A DNA stretch of 64,000 bases from Streptomyces roseolilacinus. GTDB lineage: Bacteria > Actinomycetota > Actinomycetes > Streptomycetales > Streptomycetaceae. Positions 15,534 to 23,559 of this stretch are shown here, piece after piece. Where the stretch lies: the NCBI RefSeq assembly GCF_014649335.1, contig NZ_BMSV01000017.1, positions 1 through 64,000 of the forward strand, written 5' to 3'. Below the pieces are notes generated by a model that did not search any database, was not told the origin of the DNA, and was given only the letters and a program-made list of their open reading frames with translations. The position numbers were made by a program, and so were the translations under genes. The first letter of the stretch is position 1, and each line of letters begins with the position of its first letter.

Positions 15534-16556
15534 TCAGTTGTCCGGGTCGAAGCGCTCCAGGGCGGGGCGCGGGCCCGGCTCGGACTCGGTCAGCAGGTAG
15601 TCGGCGGCGGACGTGTCCGTGACGAGGCTGGTGACCAGCCCGGAGCGGAGCACGGCGCCGATGGCCGCGGCCTTGCGGGAGCCGCCCGCGATGGCGACGA
15701 CCTCCGGGATGCGGCGTAGCCGGTCGGCCTCGACGGTGATGCACCGCTCGCCCAGGTCGCGTCCGACGCGGCGGCCGGAGGCGTCGAAGAGGTGGGCGGA
15801 CATCTCGGCGGCGACGCCGAGGGACGCGTAGTGGGCGCGCTCCTCGTCGCTGAGCATGTCGTGGACGGTGGAGATGCCCGGCTCCCACGAACCGATGGAC
15901 ACCGCGGCGACGGTGACCTTGTCGAAGTAGTCGAAGGCGCGGGCGATGCCGGTCTGGTTGCGCAGCGCGGCGGCGGTGGCCGGGTCGGGCAGGAGCATCG
16001 GCGCGTAGATCGGGTGCGCCTCGCCGCCGGAGACCTGGGCGGCGCGGCGGACGGCCTCGACCGAACCGCGCTCGGCGGTCCCCGCGTCGTACACGCCGGT
16101 CAGCTGGACGACCGTGCACGGCGGCAGCCGGTCGAGGGCGGCGGCCATGTGGATGGTGGACCGGCCCCAGGCCAGTCCGAGGACGTCGCCCTCGGTCACC
16201 AGCTCGCCGAGCAGGTCGGCCGCGACCTCGCCCAGGTTCTCCGGGTCGGGCGACTCGTCCTCGGCCTCGGCGGGGGACTCGACGACGACGGCGTGGCGCA
16301 GGCCGTAGCGGGCCCGGAGCGCGTCGGACCGCTCCGCGTCCAGCTCCGCCGGCACGCGGATCTCGATCCGTACGAGGTCCCGCTCCAGGGCCGTCTCCAG
16401 GACGCGGGCGACCTTGAAGCGGCTGACGCCGAACTCCTCGGCGATCTGGATCTTGGACTTGCCCTCGAGGTAGAAGCGGCGGGCCATGGCCGCCGCCTGC
16501 ACCAGCTCCGCGGGTCCCATCCGCAGGGCTGGACGTCCCGCCGACATTGCAGACAC
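15534..16556 (-). CDS. SorC/DeoR-type sugar-binding transcriptional regulator
   Basis: About 340 residues. An N-terminal HTH (AARRFYLEGKSKIQIAEEF, then GVSRFKVARVLETALERDLV) is followed by the sugar-phosphate-isomerase-like SorC effector domain (LGLAWGRSTIHMAAALDRL, VTVAAVSIGSWEPGISTV, VAIAGGSRKAAAIGAVLRSG). Such proteins sense phosphorylated sugars. GTG at 16556 is preferred because GAGGAG lies 6-7 nt upstream; ATG at 16595 in the same frame has only a poorly placed AAGG. It lies just downstream of rpe (110-bp gap, same strand), fitting pentose-phosphate or other sugar control, but targets are unknown. Confidence 0.87.
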   Translation of the reverse strand: MSAMSAGRPALRMGPAELVQAAAMARRFYLEGKSKIQIAEEFGVSRFKVARVLETALERDLVRIEIRVPAELDAERSDALRARYGLRHAVVVESPAEAEDESPDPENLGEVAADLLGELVTEGDVLGLAWGRSTIHMAAALDRLPPCTVVQLTGVYDAGTAERGSVEAVRRAAQVSGGEAHPIYAPMLLPDPATAAALRNQTGIARAFDYFDKVTVAAVSIGSWEPGISTVHDMLSDEERAHYASLGVAAEMSAHLFDASGRRVGRDLGERCITVEADRLRRIPEVVAIAGGSRKAAAIGAVLRSGLVTSLVTDTSAADYLLTESEPGPRPALERFDPDN

Positions 16557-16665
16557 CGCGTTCTCCTCACTGCTGTTCACACTCCGGGTCGCCATCCTTG
16601 CAGATCCGACGGCCCTTGATCAGTCCTGTTGGTTTGCGTTCATCTCCCGGTGACCCACCGGTGGC

Positions 16666-17349
16666 TCAGTGTCCGCACGCCCAGGCGGCGGAGGCCGTCG
16701 CCCGGTCGGCCTTGTCGCGCAGCACCCGCACGGCCTCGGCCGGGTCGTCGGCCCCGTACACGGCGGACCCGGCGACGAAGACGTCCGCGCCGGCCTCGGC
16801 GCAGCGCTCGATCGTGGACGCCGAGACGCCGCCGTCGACCTGGAGCCACAGCTCCAGGCCGTGCTTGGAGATCAGCTCACGGGTGCGGCGGATCTTCGGC
16901 AGCATGACGTCGAGGAAGGCCTGCCCGCCGAACCCCGGCTCGACGGTCATGATCAGCAGCATGTCCAGCTCGGGCAGCAGGTCCTCGAACGGCTCGATGG
17001 GCGTGGCGGGCCTGAGCGCCATGGAGGCGCGCGCGCCCTTGGCCCGGATCTCCCTCGCCAGCCGTACCGGCGCGGCGGCCGCCTCCACGTGGAACGTGAC
17101 GGACCCGGCGCCGGCCTCCACGTACTGCGGGGCCCAGCGGTCGGGGTCCTCGATCATGAGGTGGCAGTCCAGCGGCGTGTCCGTCGCCCGGCTGAGCGAC
17201 TCGACGACCGGCACGCCCAGCGTGAGGTTGGGCACGAAGTGGTTGTCCATGACGTCGACGTGGAGCCAGTCGGCGCCTTCGACGGCCCGGGCCTCCTCGG
17301 CGAGGCGGGCGAAGTCGGCGGACAGGATGCTGGGGTTGATCTGGGCCAT
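16666..17349 (-). CDS. rpe: Ribulose-phosphate 3-epimerase
   Basis: 227 residues, standard family length. TIM barrel with N-terminal INPSILSADFARL, metal/acid site in WLHVDVMDNHFVPNLTLG, DCHLMIEDPDRW, MTVEPGFGGQAFL, and QVDGGV with VFVAGSAVYG for phosphate binding. It interconverts ribulose-5-phosphate and xylulose-5-phosphate in the pentose phosphate pathway. ATG at 17349 matches the conserved MAQINPSIL start; the longer open frame upstream is non-conserved. The upstream rsmB lies 171 bp away on the same strand. Confidence 0.95.
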   Translation of the reverse strand: MAQINPSILSADFARLAEEARAVEGADWLHVDVMDNHFVPNLTLGVPVVESLSRATDTPLDCHLMIEDPDRWAPQYVEAGAGSVTFHVEAAAAPVRLAREIRAKGARASMALRPATPIEPFEDLLPELDMLLIMTVEPGFGGQAFLDVMLPKIRRTRELISKHGLELWLQVDGGVSASTIERCAEAGADVFVAGSAVYGADDPAEAVRVLRDKADRATASAAWACGH

Positions 17350-17520
17350 GTGCCAAGCCTGCCATGCCACGCGGCCCTTCCTCGCCCCGATCCCCCGGCG
17401 CGGTCGCGCCGGGGGCGGGACAGTCCGCCCGAACCCCCGCAAACCCCGTGCGGACCGTCGCCGTCCGGACCGCCGTCCGGGGCCCGGGGCGGCGCGTCGG
17501 CCGCCCCGGGGCCGGCTCGG

Positions 17521-18957
17521 TCAGGCGGTACGGCGGAGCAGCGCCAGGTACATGGCGTCGGTGCCGTGCAGGTGGGGCCAGAGCTGGACGTCCGGCCCGT
17601 CGCCGAGCGCGGGGACGCCGGGCATCAGCGGGCGCGCGTCGATCCACTCGGCGGTCACCTCCTGCGCTCCCCCGTGCCCCTTGAGCACGTCGTCCACGAC
17701 GGCGCGGGTCTCGGCGAGGTGCGGCGAGCAGGTCGCGTAGCCGACGACGCCGCCGACCCGCGCGGACTTCAGCGCCTCGGCCAGCAGGGAGCGCTGGAGC
17801 GGCGCGAAGCCCTCCAGGTCCTCCGGCCTGCGGCGCCAGCGCGCCTCGGGGCGGCGCCGCAGAGCACCGAGGCCGGAGCAGGGCACGTCGACGAGGACGC
17901 GGTCGAACGAGCCGGGGCGCCACGGCGGACGGGTGCCGTCGGCGGTGACGACCTCGTACGGGCCGGGGTTCCCGGCGAGGGCGCGCTGGACGAGGCGGGC
18001 GCGGTGGGGCTGCTTCTCGGCGGCGAGCAGGGCGGCACCGCGCCGGGCCGCGAGGGCGCCCAGCAGGGCGGCCTTGCCGCCGGGTCCCGCGCAGCCGTCG
18101 AGCCACCGCGCGTCGGGGCCGTCGAGGGGGGCGTCGGCCAGGGCCATGGCCACCAGCTGGCTGCCCTCGTCCTGGACGCCCGCGCGGCCCTCCCGTACGG
18201 CGTCGAGGGCGCCCGGCTCGCCGCCCTCCGCGAGCCGCACGGCGTACGGGGACCAGCGCCCGGGCTCCCCGGCGCCCTCGCCCAGCACGTCCAGCAGCTC
18301 GGCCCGGGTGGCGCGGCCGGGGCGGGCCACGAGGGTCACCTCGGGGCGCTCGTTGTCGGCCTCCAGCAGGTCCTCGATGCCGGCGCGGCCGCCGCCGAGG
18401 GCGTCCCACAGGGCGGAGACGATCCAGCGGGGGTGCGCGTGCACGACGGCGAGGTGGTCCTCGGGGTCCTCGTCGTAGGGCGGCGCGACCTCCGCCAGCC
18501 AGCCCTCCAGGTCGCGCTGGGCGACGCGGCGCAGGACGGCGTTGACGAACTTGGCCCGTCCGTCGCCCAGCACGACGCGGGCGAGCTCGACGCTCGCCGA
18601 CACGGCGGCGTGCGTCGGGATGCGCGTGCCGAGCAGCTGGTGCGCGCCGAGCGCCAGCACGTCCAGCACCGGCGGGTCGACCTCGCGCAGCGGCCGGTCG
18701 ACGCAGGCGGCGACGATCGCGTCGTACGTGCCCTGCCGGCGCAGCGTGCCGTACACCAGCTCCGTCGCGAGCGCGGCGTCCCGCGCGTCGAAGCCCTCCT
18801 GCTCGCGGGCCTTCCTCAGCAGCGGGGGCAGCACGAGGTTCGCGTACGCGTCCCGCTCGTCCACGGCGCGCAGCGCCTCGAAGGCCAGGACGCGCACCGG
18901 GTCCTTCCGGGGGCGCCGGTACGGCTTGGAGGGACGGCGACGGCCTTGCTCGCTCAA
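17521..18957 (-). CDS. rsmB: 16S rRNA m5C967 methyltransferase (RsmB/Sun family)
   Basis: 478 residues. Residues about 20-165 form a NusB-like RNA-binding domain (ALRAVDERDAYANLVLPPLL, NAVLRRVA); the C-terminal Rossmann domain has the SAM motif WLDGCAGPGGKAALLGAL and the two catalytic cysteines in DVPCSGLGALRRRPEARWRR and ATCSPH. It methylates cytosine 967 of 16S rRNA with SAM. A basic Arg-rich N-terminus (GRRRPSKPYRRPRKDP) precedes the domain. It sits between rpe and fmt on the same strand, as in other Streptomyces. Confidence 0.95.
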   Translation of the reverse strand: MSEQGRRRPSKPYRRPRKDPVRVLAFEALRAVDERDAYANLVLPPLLRKAREQEGFDARDAALATELVYGTLRRQGTYDAIVAACVDRPLREVDPPVLDVLALGAHQLLGTRIPTHAAVSASVELARVVLGDGRAKFVNAVLRRVAQRDLEGWLAEVAPPYDEDPEDHLAVVHAHPRWIVSALWDALGGGRAGIEDLLEADNERPEVTLVARPGRATRAELLDVLGEGAGEPGRWSPYAVRLAEGGEPGALDAVREGRAGVQDEGSQLVAMALADAPLDGPDARWLDGCAGPGGKAALLGALAARRGAALLAAEKQPHRARLVQRALAGNPGPYEVVTADGTRPPWRPGSFDRVLVDVPCSGLGALRRRPEARWRRRPEDLEGFAPLQRSLLAEALKSARVGGVVGYATCSPHLAETRAVVDDVLKGHGGAQEVTAEWIDARPLMPGVPALGDGPDVQLWPHLHGTDAMYLALLRRTA

Positions 18958-19146
18958 AAGGTGCTCCGCTTCCAGAGGGGTCGAACCCTCCCAGGGTAGT
19001 CCCCCGCCCCCGGCCGCGGCCGCCCGCGCGGGACGGCCCCGGCACGGCCGGCGCCTCGCGGCCGCGGGGTGCCGGGCGCCGGTCCGCGGCGGGGCGGACC
19101 GGCCCGCCGGGGGCCGGCGCCCGGTGTCGGGGGCCGGCGCGTGGCG

Positions 19147-20079
19147 TCAGGCGCCGAGGCGCTCGCCCGCCGCGATGCGGACGCCGCGGGCCCAGTCCGC
19201 CGCGCGCATGGGCTTCTTGCCCTGGGCCTGGACCCAGATCAGCTCCACCGCGTGGGAGCCGGTGCCGACGTGCACGTGGTTCTTGCCGGCCGACAGCTCG
19301 CCCGGCGCCAGGTCCGTACGGTCCGGTGCCGGCGCCGCCTGGACGAGCTTCAGGCGCTCGCCGCGGAACACGGTCCACGCCCCGGGGGCGGGCGTGCAGC
19401 CCCGCACCACCCGGTCGACGCGCAGCGCCGGCGCCGTCCAGTCGACGCGGGCGTCCTCGACGGTGATCTTCGGGGCGAGGGTGACGCCCTCCGCGGGCTG
19501 CGGCACCGCCTGGAGCGTGCCGTCCTCGATGCCGTCCATCGTCGCCGCGAGCAGCCCGGCGCCCGCGAAGGCGAGCCGGGTGAGCAGGTCGCCGCTGGTG
19601 TCGGTGGGGCGGACCTCCTCGGTGACGACGCCGTAGACGGGCCCCGAGTCCAGGCCCTCCTCGATCAGGAAGGTCGACGCCCCGGTCACCTCGTCCCCGG
19701 CCATCAGCGCGTGCTGGACGGGCGCGGCGCCGCGCCACGCGGGCAGCAGCGAGAAGTGCAGGTTCACCCAGCCGCGGGCCGGGACGTCCAGCGCGGCCTT
19801 CGGCAGGAGCGCCCCGTAGGCGACGACGGGGCAGCAGTCCGGCGCGATCTCGCGGAGCCGGGCGAGGAACTCCTCGTCGCGCGGCTTCGCGGGCTTGAGG
19901 ACCTCGATGCCCGCCTCGGCGGCCCGCTCCGCGACGGGGCTCGCGACCAGGCGCCGGCCCCGTCCGGCCGGGGCGTCGGGCCGCGTGACGACGGCGGCCA
20001 CCTCGTGCCGGCCGGAGGCGAGCAGGGCGTCCAGGGCGGGGACGGCGACCTCGGGGGTGCCTGCGAAGACGAGCTTCAC
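19147..20079 (-). CDS. fmt: Methionyl-tRNA formyltransferase
   Basis: 310 residues, normal length. The formyltransferase domain starts MKLVFAGTPEVAVPALDALL and has the signature NLHFSLLPAWRGAAPVQHAL with the catalytic Asn-His pair and downstream GLDSGPVY; the C-terminal OB-like domain (about 205-305) binds tRNA. It transfers a formyl group from 10-formyl-THF to initiator Met-tRNA. Start ATG at 20079. The 270-bp gap to the divergent HTH gene holds both promoters. Confidence 0.95.
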   Translation of the reverse strand: MKLVFAGTPEVAVPALDALLASGRHEVAAVVTRPDAPAGRGRRLVASPVAERAAEAGIEVLKPAKPRDEEFLARLREIAPDCCPVVAYGALLPKAALDVPARGWVNLHFSLLPAWRGAAPVQHALMAGDEVTGASTFLIEEGLDSGPVYGVVTEEVRPTDTSGDLLTRLAFAGAGLLAATMDGIEDGTLQAVPQPAEGVTLAPKITVEDARVDWTAPALRVDRVVRGCTPAPGAWTVFRGERLKLVQAAPAPDRTDLAPGELSAGKNHVHVGTGSHAVELIWVQAQGKKPMRAADWARGVRIAAGERLGA

Positions 20080-20292
20080 TCCGTGTTACCTCGCTTGTTC
20101 GTCGGATGCGCCGGAGTCGCGGCGGGAGGGCCCTGCCGGGGCGGTCCGCGGGGCGGCCGGGCGGCGCACCAGTCTAGGGCCCGGGGCCCCGGGGGGCGTA
20201 CGCGTGCCCGCGCGCCTCGCGCATATGCGGATACGCCTCTGCTGCGTGACCCCGGCCGCGGGTGGCGCGTTGTCAAAGGAGATTGACCGTAT

Positions 20293-20316
20293 CGGGCCGC
20301 ACTCGGATGCGGCCCG
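20293..20316 (+). terminator. Perfect hairpin in the leader of the HTH gene
   Basis: CGGGCCGCA (20293-20301) and TGCGGCCCG (20308-20316) form a 9-bp stem with a 6-nt loop, followed by CCCCTTTCC. It lies 34 bp before the ATG at 20350. It looks like an intrinsic terminator placed in a 5' leader, so it may be an attenuator, or end an upstream transcript not seen here. The rest of the 20080-20349 gap shows no gene. Confidence 0.45.
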
Positions 20317-20349
20317 CCCCTTTCCAACGCCGGTTCGAGAGGCTTGTCA

Positions 20350-20856
20350 ATGGCCGACCACGCAACCCACGACGCCCAAGCCCGGGCGAGCCTGCACCTG
20401 TTGGTGCGGGACATCGAGCGGGTCCGCCGGCAGGTGGACGCCCTGCGCACGCTCACCGCCCAGCTGGGCAACGTCTACCGCCCGCGTCGCTCCGGCCCGT
20501 CGACGGGCTTCGTCGTCTACGGCAGGGCCCCGGCCCCCACCGTCCGGCTCGCGCAGGAGCTGCGGGACAGCGTCGAGACCCTGGTCACCGCGGCCGTCGA
20601 CTTCGACCGCTCGCTGGGCTTCTCGTGGGACGCGGTCGGCTCGGCGCTGGGGGTCACCAAACAGGCCGTGCACCGCCGGTACGGGGCGCGCCGCGCGGCC
20701 GCCCAGCCGCCGGCCGCGGCGGAGCGCCCGGCGCAGGCGGCGTCGGTCCCGCCCGCGCGGTCGGTGGCGCCGCAGCCGACCGCGCAGGCGTTCAGGGACC
20801 AGCCCCACCGGGAGGAGGTCCGCCCGAGCGCCTTCCCCGCCCCGCGCAACGGCTGA
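20350..20856 (+). CDS. Conserved actinobacterial helix-turn-helix protein
   Basis: 168 residues, unknown function. Residues about 12-45 form an amphipathic helix (LHLLVRDIERVRRQVDALRT); a predicted HTH lies at about 98-117 (FSWDAVGSALGVTKQAVHRRY); the remaining 50 residues are disordered Pro/Ala-rich. The HTH suggests DNA binding, perhaps a small transcription or nucleoid factor. ATG at 20350 is chosen because GAGAGG lies about 9 nt upstream; an in-frame TTG at 20344 is weaker. The gene is divergent from fmt and convergent with priA, a place where streptomycetes usually keep it. A hairpin precedes it. Confidence 0.82.
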   Translation: MADHATHDAQARASLHLLVRDIERVRRQVDALRTLTAQLGNVYRPRRSGPSTGFVVYGRAPAPTVRLAQELRDSVETLVTAAVDFDRSLGFSWDAVGSALGVTKQAVHRRYGARRAAAQPPAAAERPAQAASVPPARSVAPQPTAQAFRDQPHREEVRPSAFPAPRNG

Positions 20857-21286
20857 CCCCTCCCCCCTCCCGGCCGCCCCGCCCGCCCTCCTCCCCCGGC
20901 AGGCGGGGCGGCTCCGTCCCCCCGCCCGCGCCGCGTACACCGGCCGCGCCGCGCATCCCGCCCACGTCGCCGCGCCGCCCGCGCCGTGCATCCCGCCCGC
21001 CGGTGGCGGCCTTCCCCGGGTCAGGCCGGGAAGTCGGTACCGCTCCCCCGCCGCCGCTCGAACCGCCGCCGGAAGCCGGGCCACCCCGCACGCCCCCCTC
21101 CGGGCCCGTACGGCGGGACGTGGTGCCCGCAGGCCGAGAAGACCTCGATGTCCGGCCCGCCCGGGCCCGTACGACGAAACGTCTTCTCGGCACGGGCCGG
21201 CCCCCGGGGCGGACCGGCTCAGGACGGGCCCGCCCCGGGCGGAACACCCCGGGGCGGACCGACCTCCCACGGCCCTCCCGCCCCGC
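20857..21286. other. 430-bp convergent intergenic region with nested inverted repeats
   Basis: No gene is supported here between the HTH gene and priA, which converge. The main structure is an 11-bp perfect inverted repeat, GCCGAGAAGAC at 21133-21143 and GTCTTCTCGGC at 21181-21191. The enclosed 37 bases contain a smaller GGCCCG-cc-CGGGCC hairpin. GGGCCCGTACG recurs within the region (about 21103 and 21163). The rest is very GC-rich low-complexity sequence. A bidirectional terminator is the simplest reading. Confidence 0.5.
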
Positions 21287-23431
21287 TCAGCCGATGTCCG
21301 GCGGGTCCATCCTGACGCGGACCGGCGACGCGCCCCCCTTGGCCAGGCGGGCGGCCTGGGCCTCCTTGAGGGCGGACGCCAGGGCCGCGCCGGTGCCCGG
21401 CGGGACCCGCACCAGGGCGCGTTCCCACGGCTCGCCGGCGGGCGGGTCGCCCGGGCGGCGCGGCCCGCCGGGGGGCGCGGGGGGAACCGGCACCGGCCCC
21501 AGGACCTCCGCGTCCGGCGGGAGCCCGGCCGCCGCCAGGAACTCGGCGACGGCTCCCGGGCGGCCCGCCACCGCGGCCATGCGGGAGACCGGCGGGAAGC
21601 CCAGCTCCGCGCGCTCGGCCAGCTCCCGCTGGGCGTGGCCCACCGGGTCCCACCGCACCAGCGCCTGCACGGGCCGCAGCGTCGGCTCGGCGACGACCAC
21701 CACCGTGCCGCCCTCGTCCTGGCCCCGCACCAGCGACGCGGCGTCGATCCAGCGGCGCAGCGCCTCCTCGCCGGCCCGCAGGTCGGGCCTGGCCAGGAGG
21801 GCCCAGCCGTCCAGGAGCAGCGCGGCCGCGTACCCGCCCTCGGCGACCGGCTCGGCGCCCGGGGTGCTCACCACCAGCGCGGGCCGGCCCGGCACGGAGT
21901 CCAGGACGTGGTCCCGCCCGGAGGTGCGTACCGGCACGGCGGGGAAGGCCCGCCCCAGCTCCTCCGCCGTGCGCCGGGCGCCGACGACCCGCGCGCGCAG
22001 CCGGGGGGAGCCGCACTCGACGCACCGCCAGTCCGGCTCGCCGCGCCCGCACCAGCCGCACCTCAACTCCCGCTGCTCGGGGGCCTCCAGGGGCCCGGCG
22101 CAGTGCCGGCACCGGGCCGGTGCGCGGCACCGCTCGCACGCCAGCCGGGGCACGTAGCCGCGCCGGGGCACCTGCACCAGCACCGGCCCGGACTTCAGCC
22201 CGTCCCGTACGGCCTGCCACGCGAGGGACGGCAGCCGCGCGGCCCGCGCCGCCTCGTCGCGCGCCAGCTCCCCGTCGCCGACGGTCCGTACGAGCGGCGC
22301 GGCGGCCCGCACCCGCTCGCGCGGCGCCACCAGGGGCCGCGCCCAGCCGCTCTGGACGAGCTGGGCGGCCTCCACCGTGCAGCTCGTACCGCCCAGCAGG
22401 AAGCCGCACCCGTCGTGCGCGGCGCGCAGCAGCAGCACGTCGCGCGCGTGCGGCTGCGGGGCGTGCGGTTCGCTGTGGCTGCCGTCGCCGTCGTCCCAGA
22501 CGGCGACGAGCCCCAGGTCCCGCACGGGCGCGAACATGGCGGCCCGTGTCCCGACGACCGCGCGCACCGAGCCGCGCCGCACCGCCAGCCACTGCCGGTA
22601 CCGCCGCTCGGGCCCGGCCTCGGCGGTCAGCAGCGCGTGCCGCCCCTCCCCGAGGACGGCCGTCAGGGCGGCGTCCACGCGCGCGGCGGCCCGCCCGTCG
22701 GGGACGACGACGAGGGCGCCGCGCCCGGAGGCGAGCGTCGCGCCCACCGCCCGCGCCAGTTCCTGCGCCCAGTGCGGGCCGGGCAGGGCGTTCCACACGG
22801 CACGGGGCGCCCCCCCGCGCGCGAGGGCGCTCAGGAACGCCTCCCCGTGCGCGTACCGCGTCCACGTGCCGGCCTCGGGCACGGGCGGCGGCGGCAGCGG
22901 CTCGGGCGACGGCCTGCCCTCCGCGCGGGCGCTGCGCGGCGGCACGGCGAGTTGCAGGACGTCGGCGAGGCTGCCCGCGTACCGGTCGGCGACCGCCCGC
23001 GCCAGCCCCAGCAGTTCGGGGCTCAGGACGGGTTCGGGGGACACCACGTCGGCGAGCGCGGCCAGCGGCCCCGTGTAGTCCGTGTCGGCGCGCCGCTCGA
23101 CGAGGAACCCGTCGATGAGCCGCCCGCCCTCGCGCCGCCCGTCCCGCACCTGGTGCGCGCCCGCGCCGAACCGCACCCGCACCCGCACCCCGGGCCGGGC
23201 CGCGGCGTCGAGCTCCTCGGGGACCGCGTAGTCGAAGAACTGGTCGAGGTGGAGCACGCCCTTGTTGACGACGACCCGCGCGACGGGCAGCTCCTTCGCC
23301 AGCGCGGCCCCCCGCCACGTCCGCGGCCTGGCCCGCGGCGCCTTCGCCTTCCGCACGGACTCCCGGATGAGCGCGAGCTGCTCCGGCCCCTCGCCCGGCC
23401 GCCCTTCCCGATTCCCGCTCCCGCTGCTCAC
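21287..23431 (-). CDS. priA: PriA-like primosomal protein N', apparently helicase-inactive
   Basis: 714 residues. The N-terminal 3'-DNA-binding domain (about 48-140: ARVVVNKGVLHLDQFFDYAVP), helicase-like core and eight-Cys zinc region (residues 432-474: CERC, CRHC, CGWC, CVEC) identify PriA. However, the Walker A loop expected near residues 205-220 is absent (GGAPRAVWNALPGPH) and the DEEH box is replaced by WDDGDGSHSEP near 311-321. This agrees with actinobacterial PriA proteins being annotated as probable replication-restart factors lacking ATPase motifs; a scaffold role is inferred. GTG 23431 is taken as start; the same frame is open to 23464. Confidence 0.88.
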   Translation of the reverse strand: MSSGSGNREGRPGEGPEQLALIRESVRKAKAPRARPRTWRGAALAKELPVARVVVNKGVLHLDQFFDYAVPEELDAAARPGVRVRVRFGAGAHQVRDGRREGGRLIDGFLVERRADTDYTGPLAALADVVSPEPVLSPELLGLARAVADRYAGSLADVLQLAVPPRSARAEGRPSPEPLPPPPVPEAGTWTRYAHGEAFLSALARGGAPRAVWNALPGPHWAQELARAVGATLASGRGALVVVPDGRAAARVDAALTAVLGEGRHALLTAEAGPERRYRQWLAVRRGSVRAVVGTRAAMFAPVRDLGLVAVWDDGDGSHSEPHAPQPHARDVLLLRAAHDGCGFLLGGTSCTVEAAQLVQSGWARPLVAPRERVRAAAPLVRTVGDGELARDEAARAARLPSLAWQAVRDGLKSGPVLVQVPRRGYVPRLACERCRAPARCRHCAGPLEAPEQRELRCGWCGRGEPDWRCVECGSPRLRARVVGARRTAEELGRAFPAVPVRTSGRDHVLDSVPGRPALVVSTPGAEPVAEGGYAAALLLDGWALLARPDLRAGEEALRRWIDAASLVRGQDEGGTVVVVAEPTLRPVQALVRWDPVGHAQRELAERAELGFPPVSRMAAVAGRPGAVAEFLAAAGLPPDAEVLGPVPVPPAPPGGPRRPGDPPAGEPWERALVRVPPGTGAALASALKEAQAARLAKGGASPVRVRMDPPDIG

Positions 23432-23502
23432 AGCCCCATGCCTACCAGACACCACCGACAACACCGCTCCGGCCGCGGGGTGCGGACGGGCACCCGCAAA
23501 CG

Positions 23503-23542
23503 CCGGAGTCCGGCTCCGTACGGGACGGGGCCGGACTTCCGG
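23503..23542 (-). terminator. Stem-loop downstream of metK
   Basis: CCGGAGTCCGGC (23503-23514) pairs with GCCGGACTTCCGG (23530-23542) with one bulge, 17-57 bp past the metK stop and before priA. A G/C-rich terminator typical of Streptomyces is likely. Confidence 0.5.
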
Positions 23543-23559
23543 TACGCGCGGGGTGGGTG

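Noticed and set aside
18960..18999. tRNA T-arm-like sequence upstream of rsmB
   Set aside because: GAGGGTTCGACCCCTC resembles a T-arm but no anticodon arm, D-arm or acceptor pairing could be found around it.
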